From NCBI RefSeq assembly GCF_900103585.1, contig NZ_FNHV01000015.1, forward strand, positions 124,001 to 188,000: a DNA stretch of 64,000 nucleotides, given 5' to 3'. This document shows positions 15,262 to 25,260 of the stretch, in pieces. The DNA comes from Streptomyces sp. cf386. GTDB taxonomy: Bacteria; Actinomycetota; Actinomycetes; Streptomycetales; Streptomycetaceae. Numbering within the stretch: the stretch's first letter is position 1; every line of letters begins with the position of its first letter. Under the pieces are notes generated by a model. It did no database searches and was not told where the DNA came from. It worked only from the letters and a program-made list of their open reading frames with translations. Both the position numbers and the translations under genes were made by a program.

Positions 15262-16590
15262 TCAGGCGCCCTTTGCCGCAGGCTCAAGGATCGCCACGCA
15301 CTCAACGTGGTGCGTCATCGGAAACAAATCAAACGCCCGCAACATCCGCACCCGATACCCCCCCTCCCGGAAATACCCCAAATCCCGCGCCAACGCCGCC
15401 GGATCGCAAGCGACATACGCAATCCTCCGCGCCCCCAGCGCCGCCAACTGCGCCACCGTCCCCCGCCCCGCCCCCGCCCGCGGCGGATCCAGCACGATCA
15501 GGTCCACCTCGGTGATCCCGGTGCGCGGCAGAACCGCCTCCACCTTGCCCTGTTCGATCCGTACCCGGTCGAAGGCGGCGAGGTTGTGGCGGGCGTCCTC
15601 GACCGCGCGCTTGCCGGACTCGATGCCGAGGACCGCGCCCTTCTCGCCGAGACGGTCGGCCAGGGCGCCGGCGAAGAGACCCACGCCGCAGTAGAGGTCG
15701 AGCGCCATCTCGCCCTTGCGGGGCAGCAGGCCCTGCATGACCGCCGTCACCAGGGTGTCCGCGGCCTTCGGGTGGACCTGCCAGAAGCCGCCGCTGCCGA
15801 CCCGGTGGGTACGGCCGTCCGCGCGCTCGCGGACGAAGGGGCGGCCGTGGACGCGGTGGGTCCCGCCGTCCTTCTCGCCGATGCGCATCACCGACACCGG
15901 CCGGTCCAGCTCGACGATCGGGAGGCGGGCGCCCGGCCGGGGCGTCAGGATCACCTGTCGGTCCTGTGATCCCGTCGCAGCGATCGCCTCCACCGAGGCC
16001 ATGCCCGTCCAGTCCCGCTTCTCGATGCCTAGTTCGCTGACACCCTCGGCGGCGATCATGCAGTGGTCGACCGGCTCCACCTCGTGCGAGCGGTGCCGAC
16101 GCAGACCCGCACGGCCGTCCGCGTCGACCGCGTACTGCACCCGCGTCCGCCACTGCGGCACCTGCCCGGCCGGCAGCTTGTCACCCTCGGCCGGCATCAC
16201 CGTGCCGTCCCAGCCGACGTCCTCCGGCGAGAGCCCCGCAAGCCGCTGGAGCTGCTCGACGATGACCTCGCCCTTCATCCGGCGCTGCGCCCCCGGCTTG
16301 GCGTGCTGCCAGTCGCAGCCGCCGCAGCGGCCGGGGCCGGCGTAGGGGCAGGGCGCCTCGATGCGGTCCTTGGACGGCGACAGGACCGTCACCGCGTCCG
16401 CCCGCAGGAAGCGGTCGCCCTCCTCGCCCTCGGTCACCCGGGCCACGACCCGCTCACCGGGCAGCGTGTGCCGGACGAACAGCACCTGGCCCTCGTCGGT
16501 GCGGGCGATGCAGTGCCCACCGTGGGCGACGGGGCCGATCTCGACCTCGTACTCCTCCCCCACCAGCGACTTCTTCTCTTCTGCCTGCAT
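15262..16590 (-). CDS. 23S rRNA/tRNA uracil-C5 methyltransferase (TrmA/RumA family)
   Basis: This 442-aa protein has an N-terminal TRAM-like beta barrel (EYEVEIGPVAHGGHCIART). A cysteine cluster CPYAGPGRCGGCDWQHA should hold a 4Fe-4S cluster. The SAM domain has LDLYCGVGLFAG, a VLDPPRAGAG motif, and the catalytic cysteine in YVACDPAAL. It should methylate a specific uridine in RNA at C5; the exact site cannot be read from sequence. ATG 16590 was chosen over TTG 16656 because the intervening residues are not family-like and GGAG lies upstream of the ATG. Confidence 0.9.
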   Translation of the reverse strand: MQAEEKKSLVGEEYEVEIGPVAHGGHCIARTDEGQVLFVRHTLPGERVVARVTEGEEGDRFLRADAVTVLSPSKDRIEAPCPYAGPGRCGGCDWQHAKPGAQRRMKGEVIVEQLQRLAGLSPEDVGWDGTVMPAEGDKLPAGQVPQWRTRVQYAVDADGRAGLRRHRSHEVEPVDHCMIAAEGVSELGIEKRDWTGMASVEAIAATGSQDRQVILTPRPGARLPIVELDRPVSVMRIGEKDGGTHRVHGRPFVRERADGRTHRVGSGGFWQVHPKAADTLVTAVMQGLLPRKGEMALDLYCGVGLFAGALADRLGEKGAVLGIESGKRAVEDARHNLAAFDRVRIEQGKVEAVLPRTGITEVDLIVLDPPRAGAGRGTVAQLAALGARRIAYVACDPAALARDLGYFREGGYRVRMLRAFDLFPMTHHVECVAILEPAAKGA

Positions 16591-16688
16591 GGTGGGGTGA
16601 CTCCAGATCGAGAGGGGGGCGCGGCCCTCACCAGAGGTCTCCGGAGGGCCTGACAACAGCCCACCAGTCTACGTGCTCCCGACCCCCG

Positions 16689-18737
16689 TCATTTCCGGGC
16701 TTCGGTCTCCTTGGCCCGCTCCTGCGCCGGCCCCCGTCGCACCGCGCCCGGCGCGTTCCACTCCCCGCGCTTGCGGGCGCGGACCTTCGCGGCCTCCGAG
16801 GACTGGAGCTGGTAGGGCACCGAGGTGACCATGATGCCGGGCGTGAACAGCAGCCGGCCCTTCAGCCGCAGCGCGCTCTGGTTGTGCAGCAGATGCTCAT
16901 ACCAGTGGCCGACCACGTACTCGGGGATGATCACCGACACGGCGTCGCGCGGGGACTCCTTGCGCAGCCCCTTCACGTACTCGATGATCGGCCGCGTGAT
17001 CTCGCGGTACGGCGAGTCGAGCACCTTCAGCGGTACGTCGATGCCGCGCCGCTCCCACTCCTCGCGCAGCGCCTTGGTCTCCGCCGGGTCCACGTTGACG
17101 CTGAGCGCCTCCAGGGTGTCCGAGCGCAGCAGCTTGGCGTAGGCCAGGGCCCGCAGGGCGGGGCGGTGGATCTTGGAGATCAGGACGACGGAGTGCACGC
17201 GGGACGGCCGTACGCTGTCGTCGCTCGGGCCCTCGGGGGCGGCGAGTTCCTCGGAGACGTGGTCGTAGTGGCGGCGGATGGCCGTCATCGTCACGTAGAA
17301 GATCACCATGCCGAGCAGGGCGACCCACGCGCCGTGCGTGAACTTGGTGACGAGGACGACGACCAGGACCAGCCCGGTGAAGAAGGCGCCGAAGGTGTTG
17401 ATCGCGCGGGAGCGGATCATGTGGCGGCGCTTGGCCGGGTCCGTCTCCGTCGCCAGGTGGCGGTTCCAGTGGCGGACCATGCCGGTCTGGCTGAGCGTGA
17501 AGGACACGAACACGCCGACGATGTACAGCTGGATCAGGCGGGTGGAGTCGGCGCCGTAGATCCACACCAGCAGGATGGCCGCGCCCGCCAGGAGCACGAT
17601 GCCGTTGGAGAAGGCCAGGCGGTCGCCTCGGGTGTGCAGCTGGCGCGGGAGGTAGCGGTCCTGGGCGAGGATCGAGCCGAGCACCGGGAAGCCGTTGTAG
17701 GCGGTGTTGGCCGCCAGGAACAGCACCAGCGCGGTGGCCGCGGCGAGTACCAGGAAGAAGAAGCTGCCCTTGCCGAAGACGGCCTCGGCGACCTGGGTGA
17801 TCACCGGGTTCTGGACGTAGTCCGCGCCGACCGCGACACCGTCCTTCAGCAGGTCGACGGCCGGGTTCTCGGCCATGCGGACCTTGGTCACCATGGCGAG
17901 CCCGATGATGCCGCAGAACATGGTGACGGCCAGCAGGCCCATCATCGCGAGCGTGGTCGCGGCGTTCTTCGACTTGGGCTTGCGGAAGGCCGGGACACCG
18001 TTGGAGATCGCCTCGACACCTGTGAGCGCGGCACAGCCGGAGGAGAAGGCGCGCAGGAGCAGGAAGACCAGCGCGAAGCCGGCGAGGCCCTCGTGCTCCG
18101 CCTTGATCTCGTACGACGCCGTGGGCGCCCGCATGGTGTCGTCCAGGACCAGCCCGCGGAACGCGCCCCACGCGATCATGATGAAGACGCCCGCGACGAA
18201 GACGTACGTCGGGATCGCGAAGAGGTTGCCGGACTCCTTGACGCCGCGCAGGTTCATCAGCGTCAGCAGCACGATCACACCGACCGCGCACTCGACCTTG
18301 TGCTCGACGACGAACGGGATCGCGGAGCCGAGGTTCTCGATACCGGAGGAGATGGAGACGGCGACGGTCAGGACGTAGTCGACGAGCAGGGCGCTCGCGA
18401 CCGTCAGGCCCGCCTTGGGGCCGAGGTTGGTGGTGGCCACCTCGTAGTCGCCGCCGCCGCTCGGATAGGCGTGCACGTTCTGCCGGTAGGAGGCGACGAC
18501 CGTGAACATCAGCACGACGACCGCGACCGCGATCCAGGGGCTGAAGTGGTACGCCGACACGCCCGCGATGGAGAGGACCAGCAGTACCTCTCCGGGCGCG
18601 TACGCCACGGAGGACAGCGGGTCGGAGGCGAAGACGGGGAGTGCGATGCGCTTCGGCAGGAGCGTTTCCGCGAGCCGGTCACTGCGCAGCGCGCGCCCGA
18701 TCAGAATCCGTTTGGGCACGTCGGTCAGTTTGGACAC
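16689..18737 (-). CDS. APC-superfamily permease of the KimA/YdaO potassium-transporter type
   Basis: The 682-aa protein has about 12 membrane helices in the first 490 residues and a cytoplasmic tail of about 190. The start LPKRIALPVFASDPLSSVAYA, the YPSGGGDYEVA loop and SSGCAALTGVEAISNGVPAF are hallmarks of the family including Bacillus subtilis KimA (YdaO), a c-di-AMP-controlled K+/H+ symporter. The tail (SVVLISKIHRPALRALAYAK) resembles the universal-stress-like domain that binds c-di-AMP in KimA. Generic annotation would be amino-acid permease. The adjacent divergent trkA-type genes favour potassium. Confidence 0.8.
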   Translation of the reverse strand: MSKLTDVPKRILIGRALRSDRLAETLLPKRIALPVFASDPLSSVAYAPGEVLLVLSIAGVSAYHFSPWIAVAVVVLMFTVVASYRQNVHAYPSGGGDYEVATTNLGPKAGLTVASALLVDYVLTVAVSISSGIENLGSAIPFVVEHKVECAVGVIVLLTLMNLRGVKESGNLFAIPTYVFVAGVFIMIAWGAFRGLVLDDTMRAPTASYEIKAEHEGLAGFALVFLLLRAFSSGCAALTGVEAISNGVPAFRKPKSKNAATTLAMMGLLAVTMFCGIIGLAMVTKVRMAENPAVDLLKDGVAVGADYVQNPVITQVAEAVFGKGSFFFLVLAAATALVLFLAANTAYNGFPVLGSILAQDRYLPRQLHTRGDRLAFSNGIVLLAGAAILLVWIYGADSTRLIQLYIVGVFVSFTLSQTGMVRHWNRHLATETDPAKRRHMIRSRAINTFGAFFTGLVLVVVLVTKFTHGAWVALLGMVIFYVTMTAIRRHYDHVSEELAAPEGPSDDSVRPSRVHSVVLISKIHRPALRALAYAKLLRSDTLEALSVNVDPAETKALREEWERRGIDVPLKVLDSPYREITRPIIEYVKGLRKESPRDAVSVIIPEYVVGHWYEHLLHNQSALRLKGRLLFTPGIMVTSVPYQLQSSEAAKVRARKRGEWNAPGAVRRGPAQERAKETEARK

Positions 18738-18902
18738 AACAGTGAATCGTAGGCCCCCTGCCTGGAGCGGAGCACATCCGGGTGAAATCGCGCGAGGCGC
18801 GGGGGTGAATTCCGTGCCGCGCTCGCGCCGGGCACCGGTCCGGACGGCGCGCGCGTGCCTCCATGACGTGCGTCGGTACGCTCATCACATCCGGGAGACC
18901 TC

Positions 18903-19001
18903 ATGTCGCAGACGACCGCTCAGCTCGTCGGAGCCCTCGTCTCGCTCGCCGGACTCGGCGGCCTGGTACTGGCCAGTCTGCGCAGCTTCAACCGCCGTTG
19001 A
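18903..19001 (+). CDS. Small single-pass membrane peptide, 32 aa
   Basis: An ATG at 18903 follows GGGAGA at 6-nt spacing. The frame reads MSQTTAQLVGALVSLAGLGG, then LVLASLRSFNRR, and stops at 19001. It gives one hydrophobic helix flanked by a polar N-terminus and a basic C-terminus, like small subunits of membrane transporters. It lies between the KimA-like permease and the trkA genes. It resembles KdpF only in size and topology. Codon use and the ribosome site suggest a real gene. Confidence 0.55.
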   Translation: MSQTTAQLVGALVSLAGLGGLVLASLRSFNRR

Positions 19002-19164
19002 GGGCTCGTACGGGACACGGCGGGCCGAACGTTACGGTGGACCGAGGCATAGGCGAGCCCACGATCCGAACCGCGAGGGATCATCCGCGGAATTCCCCGG
19101 CATGATGTTGCCCAGCGGTCCGCGACCGGCCCGCGCCTGTTGCCCGGCGAACCGAGAGAAGGAT

Positions 19165-19215
19165 ATGAGCACCACGTTCACGCAAGTCAGACGCCTCACG
19201 AGGAGTGCGGGGTAA
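19165..19215 (+). CDS. Possible 16-aa leader peptide upstream of trkA
   Basis: ATG 19165 has an excellent ribosome site (GAGAGAAGGAT). The frame encodes MSTTFTQVRRLTRSAG and stops with TAA 5 bp before the GTG of the trkA-like gene, in a different frame. It could serve as a short upstream ORF that couples ribosomes into trkA. No attenuator hairpin is obvious. Confidence 0.4.
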   Translation: MSTTFTQVRRLTRSAG

Positions 19216-19220
19216 GCGCC

Positions 19221-19892
19221 GTGCACATCGTCATCATGGGTTGCGGAAGGGTGGGCTCCGCTCTGGCGCAGACCCTGGAGCAACAAGGGCACACGGTCGC
19301 GGTGATCGACCAGGACCCCACCGCGTTCCGCCGGCTGGGCCCCGGCTTCGGGGGCCGTCGGGTCACCGGCGTCGGCTTCGACCAGGACACCCTGCGCGAG
19401 GCGGGCATCGAGGAGGCGGGCGCCTTTGCCGCCGTCTCCAGCGGTGACAACTCGAACATCATCTCCGCGCGCGTGGCCCGCGAGATGTTCGGCGTGGAGA
19501 ACGTCGCGGCCCGTATCTACGACCCCCGCCGCGCCGAGGTCTACCAGCGCCTGGGCATCCCCACCGTGGCCACGGTCCGCTGGACGGCCGACCAGATGCT
19601 GCGCCGTCTGCTGCCCTCGGGTGCCGAGCCACTGTGGCGGGATCCCACCGGTGGCGTCCAGCTCGCCGAGGTGCACGCGTCCACCGAGTGGGTGGGCCAC
19701 AAGATCAGCAGGCTTCAGGAGGAGACGGGCGTCCGCGTGGCGTTCGTCACCCGGCTCGGCGAGGCGATCCTGCCCACCTCGCAGACGGTGTTGCAGGAGG
19801 GCGACCTGGTGCACGTCATGATGCGCACCGACGAGGTCGACAAGGTCGAGGCGTCCTTCGCCAAGGGTCCCGAAGAGGAGGGCGGTCACTGA
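19221..19892 (+). CDS. trkA: TrkA/RCK-type potassium channel regulatory protein
   Basis: The 223-aa protein starts at GTG 19221. Residues 1-140 are an RCK-N (TrkA-N) Rossmann domain, starting HIVIMGCGRVGSALAQTLEQ with a following VAVIDQDP acidic end that binds NAD(H) or ATP. The C-terminal part (WVGHKISRLQEETGVRVAFV, GDLVHVM) is an RCK-C domain, the site that binds c-di-AMP or ions in relatives. It should gate a K+ transporter from the cytoplasm. Its stop overlaps the next start by one base (TGATG), so the two trkA-type genes form an operon. The integral partner is not certain; the KimA-like permease is the nearest. Confidence 0.88.
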   Translation: MHIVIMGCGRVGSALAQTLEQQGHTVAVIDQDPTAFRRLGPGFGGRRVTGVGFDQDTLREAGIEEAGAFAAVSSGDNSNIISARVAREMFGVENVAARIYDPRRAEVYQRLGIPTVATVRWTADQMLRRLLPSGAEPLWRDPTGGVQLAEVHASTEWVGHKISRLQEETGVRVAFVTRLGEAILPTSQTVLQEGDLVHVMMRTDEVDKVEASFAKGPEEEGGH

Positions 19893-20569
19893 TGAGGGTC
19901 GCCATTGCCGGTGCCGGTGCGGTGGGTCGCTCCATCGCGGGCGAACTGCTGGAGAACGGCCACGAGGTCCTGCTCGTCGACAAGGCGCCGACCGCCATCT
20001 CGGTCGAGCGCGTCCCGCAGGCGGAGTGGCTGCTGGCCGACGCCTGCGAGATCACGTCGCTGGACGAGGCGGCCCTGCAGCGCTGCAACGTGGTGATCGC
20101 CGCGACGGGCGACGACAAGGTCAACCTGGTCGTGTCCCTGCTGGCGAAGACGGAGTACGGCGTCCCGCGCGTCGTGGCCCGCGTGAACAACCCCAAGAAC
20201 GAGTGGCTCTTCAACGAGTCCTGGGGCGTGGACGTGGCGGTCTCCACCCCCCGCCTGATGTCGGCCCTGGTCGAGGAGGCGGTGAGCGTGGGCGACCTGG
20301 TCCGCCTGCTGCGCTTCAGCCACGGCGACGCCAACCTCGTCGAGCTGACCCTGCCGGAGGAGTCGGCCCTGGCCGGCACCACGGTCGGTGACGTGGAGTG
20401 GCCGGAGGACACGTCCCTGGTGACGATCATCCGCGGCACCCGCGTCCTCACCCCGTCCCGCGAGGACTCCCTGGAAGCGGGCGACGAGCTGCTGTTCGTG
20501 GCCGCCCAGGCCCGCGAGGAGCAGCTGGAGGACCTGCTGTCGGTGCGGCGCGAGGACACGGCGGGCTGA
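19892..20569 (+). CDS. trkA: Second TrkA/RCK-type potassium regulatory protein
   Basis: The 225-aa protein starts at ATG 19892. RCK-N with MRVAIAGAGAVGRSIAGELL and VLLVDKAP, then ARVNNPKNEWLF and an RCK-C domain ending in GDELLFVAAQAREEQL. The tandem arrangement with the previous gene suggests a heteromeric ring. Paired RCK genes are common in actinobacteria. Transcription ends at the strong hairpin 20606-20657. Confidence 0.88.
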   Translation: MRVAIAGAGAVGRSIAGELLENGHEVLLVDKAPTAISVERVPQAEWLLADACEITSLDEAALQRCNVVIAATGDDKVNLVVSLLAKTEYGVPRVVARVNNPKNEWLFNESWGVDVAVSTPRLMSALVEEAVSVGDLVRLLRFSHGDANLVELTLPEESALAGTTVGDVEWPEDTSLVTIIRGTRVLTPSREDSLEAGDELLFVAAQAREEQLEDLLSVRREDTAG

Positions 20570-20605
20570 GCCCTTCGGGGAGTACGACGCCAAGCCCTTC
20601 AGGGG

Positions 20606-20657
20606 GTACGACGACGGAGGGCGCCCCGCGTGTGCGGGGCGCCCTCCGTCGTCGTAC
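20606..20657. terminator. Bidirectional terminator, perfect 24-bp stem
   Basis: The arms 20606-20629 and 20634-20657 (starting GTACGACGACGGAGGGCGCC) are exact reverse complements around a 4-nt loop. It lies between convergent genes (trkA-type on plus, DUF3159 on minus) and can stop both. A CCCTTC-GGGG-GTACGACG motif is also directly repeated just upstream (20573 and 20595). Confidence 0.88.
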
Positions 20658-20663
20658 GGGAAT

Positions 20664-21431
20664 CTAGGCCTCTCGGCGGTGCCGGGCGCCCGCGGCCTCC
20701 TCGCGCTCCGCGGCCAGCGCCGCCTTGCGCTCTTCCTCGGCCTTCTCCTCCGCCTCCATCTCCGCGAACACGTCGATGGGAGCCGGCGCCTTCGCCAGGA
20801 ACACCCACGTCAGCCACACGGCCAGCAGGAACGGCGGGATCTTCAGGGTGACCAGGACCCAGCCGAACTGGGTGGTGTCGGCCCACCAGTACAGCGGGAA
20901 GAGGATCGCGCACTTGGCGAGCAGGATCAGGCCCCATGCGTAACTGGCCTTCGCGTACGCCTTCTTGCGGCCCGGATTGCGCGTGCGCCAGGAGAGGTTC
21001 TCCTTGAACACCGGCCCGAGGATCAGGCCGATCAGCGGTACCCCGCAGAGGGTCGTGATGATGTACGCGAGCCCCAGCCCCAGCGTGTAGAGCATGCCGG
21101 GCAGGTAGAAGTCCTTCGCGTTGCCGGTCATCATCGCGAACACGACACCGAAGGCGACGCCGAAGACACCGCTGAACGCGTGCTTGACGGTGTCCCGCAT
21201 GACCAGGCGCACCACCACGAGCAACAGGGACACCCCGAGCGCGGCGATGGCCGACAGGTGCAGATCCTTGTTGATCGTGTAGATGGTGACGAAGAGCAGA
21301 CCGGGCAGCACCGTCTCGATCATGCCGCGCAGGCCGCCGAAGGCCTCGAACAGCGCGGCCTCGGTCACCGCCCGGGCATCGCGCTCGGCGTCTGCGGTGG
21401 TGTCTTCAGTCGGCTTGTCGAGCGACGTCAC
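20664..21431 (-). CDS. DUF3159 family integral membrane protein
   Basis: The 255-aa protein starts at GTG 21431, 3 bp after the OB-fold gene. It opens with an acidic tail, then EAFGGLRGMIETVLPGLLFV, the DUF3159 signature. About six membrane helices follow, and the end is a long charged E/A/K/R helix (FAEMEAEEKAEEERKAALAA). The family is confined to actinobacteria and has no established function. The neighbouring OB-fold and kdpDE genes run in the same direction. Confidence 0.85.
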   Translation of the reverse strand: MTSLDKPTEDTTADAERDARAVTEAALFEAFGGLRGMIETVLPGLLFVTIYTINKDLHLSAIAALGVSLLLVVVRLVMRDTVKHAFSGVFGVAFGVVFAMMTGNAKDFYLPGMLYTLGLGLAYIITTLCGVPLIGLILGPVFKENLSWRTRNPGRKKAYAKASYAWGLILLAKCAILFPLYWWADTTQFGWVLVTLKIPPFLLAVWLTWVFLAKAPAPIDVFAEMEAEEKAEEERKAALAAEREEAAGARHRREA

Positions 21432-21434
21432 CGG

Positions 21435-21833
21435 CTACTCCCGTCCGAGGGGTCTCAGTTCGTATTTCGGGTTGAACAGCACCCGGCGGCCCCGGCTCAT
21501 GGAGATCCGGCCCGATGCGATCAGTCGGCGCCCCGGCTCTATGCCGACGATGGAGCGCCTGCCGAGCCACACCACGTCGAGGGCGGCGGAGCCGTCGAAC
21601 AGCTCGGCCTCCAGGGCCGGCACTCCCGCACGCGGCCGCAGGGTGACCGTGCGCAAGGTACCAGTAACCGTCACTATCTGTCGGTCACGGCAGTCACCGA
21701 TCTTGGTACAGCCGGCCGTCTCGGCGTCTTCGCGCAGCTCCTCGGACTCCAGGTCCTCCTGCGACGAGGAGAGCCGGTCTAGCATGCGCCGGAACCGGCC
21801 CACCGACTTTTCGGAACGAGGAACAGCACTCAT
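21435..21833 (-). CDS. OB-fold nucleic-acid-binding protein
   Basis: The protein is 132 aa from ATG 21833. Residues 1-45 are polar (VGRFRRMLDRLSSSQEDLES). The rest is an OB fold of the RecG/tRNA_anti type: IVTVTGTLRTVTLRP, PALEAELFDGSAALDVVWLG, and GRRLIASGRISMSRGRRVLF. Such small OB proteins precede DUF3159 genes in many actinobacteria. Likely it binds single-stranded nucleic acid; its role is unknown. The longer open frame (to 22064) is antisense-like and was rejected. Confidence 0.82.
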   Translation of the reverse strand: MSAVPRSEKSVGRFRRMLDRLSSSQEDLESEELREDAETAGCTKIGDCRDRQIVTVTGTLRTVTLRPRAGVPALEAELFDGSAALDVVWLGRRSIVGIEPGRRLIASGRISMSRGRRVLFNPKYELRPLGRE

Positions 21834-21853
21834 GCCTTGAAGCCTACCGGGCA

Positions 21854-22533
<680 letters not shown>

Positions 22534-22537
<4 letters not shown>

Positions 22538-25131
22538 GTGGTCTGCCTTTCGGGTCGTACGGATTGCGAGAACTCGTCGGAGTGAAGAGGCCGGTCGAAG
22601 GGGCCGGGTTCCCCGCAGGGCGATGCCGCCGCCCGAAGGGTCAGCACCATGGTGAGGCCGCCTCCGGGTGTGTCCTCGGCGTTGAGCGTGCCGCCGTTGG
22701 TCTCGGCGAAGCCGCGCGCCACCGCGAGTCCGAGGCCCACTCCGGCGCCGCGCGGGGCGTCACCGTAGCGCTGGAAGGGCGCGAAGATGCGTTCCTTCGC
22801 CTCGTCGGGTACGCCCGGCCCGCGGTCCACGACCCGAACCTCGACCCGGTCGGCGATGGCGCTCGCGGAGACGAGGACGGTGCTGTCGTCCGGGCTGTAC
22901 TTGACGGCGTTCTCGACCAGGTTGGCCACCGACCGCTCCAGCAGTCCCGGGTCCACGGCGACCATGGGCAGCGTCTCCGGAATGTCCAGCTCCACGCTGT
23001 CCTCCGGCACCCCGCCCAGCGCCATCGGCACCACCTCGTCGAGGTCGATGTCGCGGATGAGAGGCGTGACCGTGCCGGTCTGCAGCCGGGACATGTCGAG
23101 GAGGTTCCCCACGAGGTGGTCGAGCCGGTCTGCGCCCTCCTCGATGCCCTCCAGCAGCTCCGCCTCGTCCTCCTCGGACCAGGCCACGTCGTCGGACCGC
23201 AGGGAGGAGACCGACGCCTTGATGCTCGCGAGAGGGGTACGGAGGTCGTGGCTTACGGCGGCCAGCAGGGCCGTGCGGATGCGGTTGCCCTCGGCCAGTT
23301 CCTTGGCCTGGCCGGCCTCCCGTTGCAGCCGCTGGCGGTCGAGGACGACGGCGGACTGCGCGGCGAAGGCGGCGAGCACCCGGCGGTCCTCGGCGGGCAG
23401 CACCCGGCCGGTCAGCGCGAGGGCCATGTGGTCGCCGACCGGTACATCGACGTCCGCCTCCTCCGGACGCGCGAGCTCGCGTCCCAGGCCGACCCGGCCC
23501 GCGCAGGTCCACGGGTCCACGTCGCTCGCCCGCTCCAGCAGGGCCGCCGACTCCATGCCGAAGGTCTCCCGGACGCGTTCCAGCAGCTCCTCCAGGCCGG
23601 TCTCGCCGCGTAGCACGTTGCCCGCGAGGAAGGAGAGGATCTCCGACTCGGCGCGCAGCCGGGCCGCCTGCTGGGTGCGGCGGGCGGCGACGTCGACCAC
23701 GGAGGCGACCGCCACCGCCACGAACAGGAAGATCACCAGCGCGAGGAGGTTCTTCGGGTCGGCGATCGTGAGGTGGTGCACCGGTGCGGTGAAGTACCAG
23801 TTGAGCAGCAGCGAGCCGACCGCCGCCGCGGCCAGTGCGGGAAGGAGCCCGCCGAGCAGGGCCGCCGCCACCGTCAGGGTCAGGAACAGCAGCATGTCGT
23901 TCGCGAGCCCGAGATCGGCGTCGACGTGGGTCAGCAGCAGGGTGAGCAGCACCGGGCCGCCGACGCCGACGAGCCAGCCCCACAGAATCCGGGACCGGCC
24001 AAGGCGCGCCCCTCTGGCCACGGGCAGTCCGCGCCCCTTGGCGATCTCCCCGTGCGTGACGATGTGCACGTCGAGGTCGGGGCCCGACTCCCGGGCGACC
24101 GTGACGCCCACGCCCGGTCCGAGGACGTACTGCCAGCTCTTGCGGCGGGAGGAGCCGAGCACTATCTGGGTGGCGTTGGCACCGCGTGCGAAGTCCAGCA
24201 GCGCCGCCGGGATGTCGTCACCGACGACGTGGTGGAAGGTTCCGCCGAGGTCCTCGACGAGGGTGCGCTGGACGGCCAGTTCCTTGGGTGAGGCGGAGGT
24301 GAGGCCGTCGCTGCGGGAGATGTAGACGGCGAGCACCTCACCGCCGGCACCCTTCTCGGCCAGCCGGGCGGCCCGGCGGATCAGCGTCCGCCCTTCCGGG
24401 CCGCCGGTCAGCCCGACCACGATCCGCTCGCGCGAACCCCAGATCTTCGACACCCGGTGATCGCTGCGGTACTGCTTCAGGTACTCGTCGACCCGGTCGG
24501 CGACCCACAGGAGCGCCAGCTCGCGCAGGGCGGTGAGGTTGCCCGGGCGGAAGTAGTTCGACAGGGCCGCATCGACCTTGTCCGACTTGTAGATGTTGCC
24601 GTGCGCCATGCGCCGCCGCAGCGCCTGAGGCGACATGTCGACAAGCTCGATCTGATCGGCCCGGCGCACCACCTCGTCGGGCACGGTCTCCTGCTGCCGT
24701 ACGCCGGTGATGGACTCGACGACGTCGCCCAGCGACTCCAGGTGCTGGATGTTGACGGTCGATATCACGTCGATCCCGGCGGCGAGGAGTTCCTCCACGT
24801 CCTGCCAGCGCTTGGCGTTGCGCGAGCCGGGGATGTTGGTGTGGGCGAGCTCGTCGACGAGCGCCACCTGCGGGCGCCGGGCCAGGACGGCGTCGACGTC
24901 CATCTCGGTGAAGGCGCTCCCCCGGTACTCCAGTTTCCGGCGCCGTGTCTGCTCCAGCCCGTGGAGCATCACCTCGGTGCGTGGCCGGTCGTGGTGCTCC
25001 ACGAAGGCGACCACGCAGTCGGTGCCGCGCTCGGCACGGCGGTGCGCCTCGGACAGCATCGCGTACGTCTTGCCGACGCCCGGTGCCGCACCGAGGTAGA
25101 TCCGAAGCTTGCCGCGTCCCATGGTCCCCAT
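22534..25131 (-). CDS. kdpD: Potassium sensor histidine kinase KdpD
   Basis: This is a full-length 865-aa KdpD. The N-terminal KdpD domain has Walker-like GAAPGVGKTYAMLSEAHRR, a daughter Walker B (VDELAHTN) and a USP-like region (IVVGLTGGPEGRTLIRRAAR). It has four membrane helices around residues 385-485, a GAF-like stretch, then HisKA with SHDLRTPLASI and HATPase boxes NLVENAVKYSPDD and GVGLGLAV. It senses low K+ and ionic stress and phosphorylates KdpE. ATG 25131 is preceded by GGAG and GGAA; ATG 25122 is an alternative. Confidence 0.93.
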
Positions 25132-25260
25132 TGTGTTCCGGTCACTCCTGCCTACGCAGCGTCGACCTTACGACCAAGAATCGCGACAAATGGGGCCGGG
25201 TACGGCGGCGGGGCCGTCTTTGACAGAACTCTGACGCTCCCGCCGCCGCTCCACCCCGCC

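Noticed and set aside
16591..16656. N-terminal extension of the RNA methyltransferase from TTG 16656
   Set aside because: The extra 22 residues do not resemble the family and ATG 16590 is better placed.
16884..18752. 622-aa plus-strand open frame
   Set aside because: It is antisense to the KimA-like permease, with E/D/H/R-rich composition produced by the GC bias; no family-like motifs and no ribosome site.
18903..19001. KdpF subunit
   Set aside because: Size and topology fit, but no kdpA follows and the sequence lacks recognisable KdpF features.
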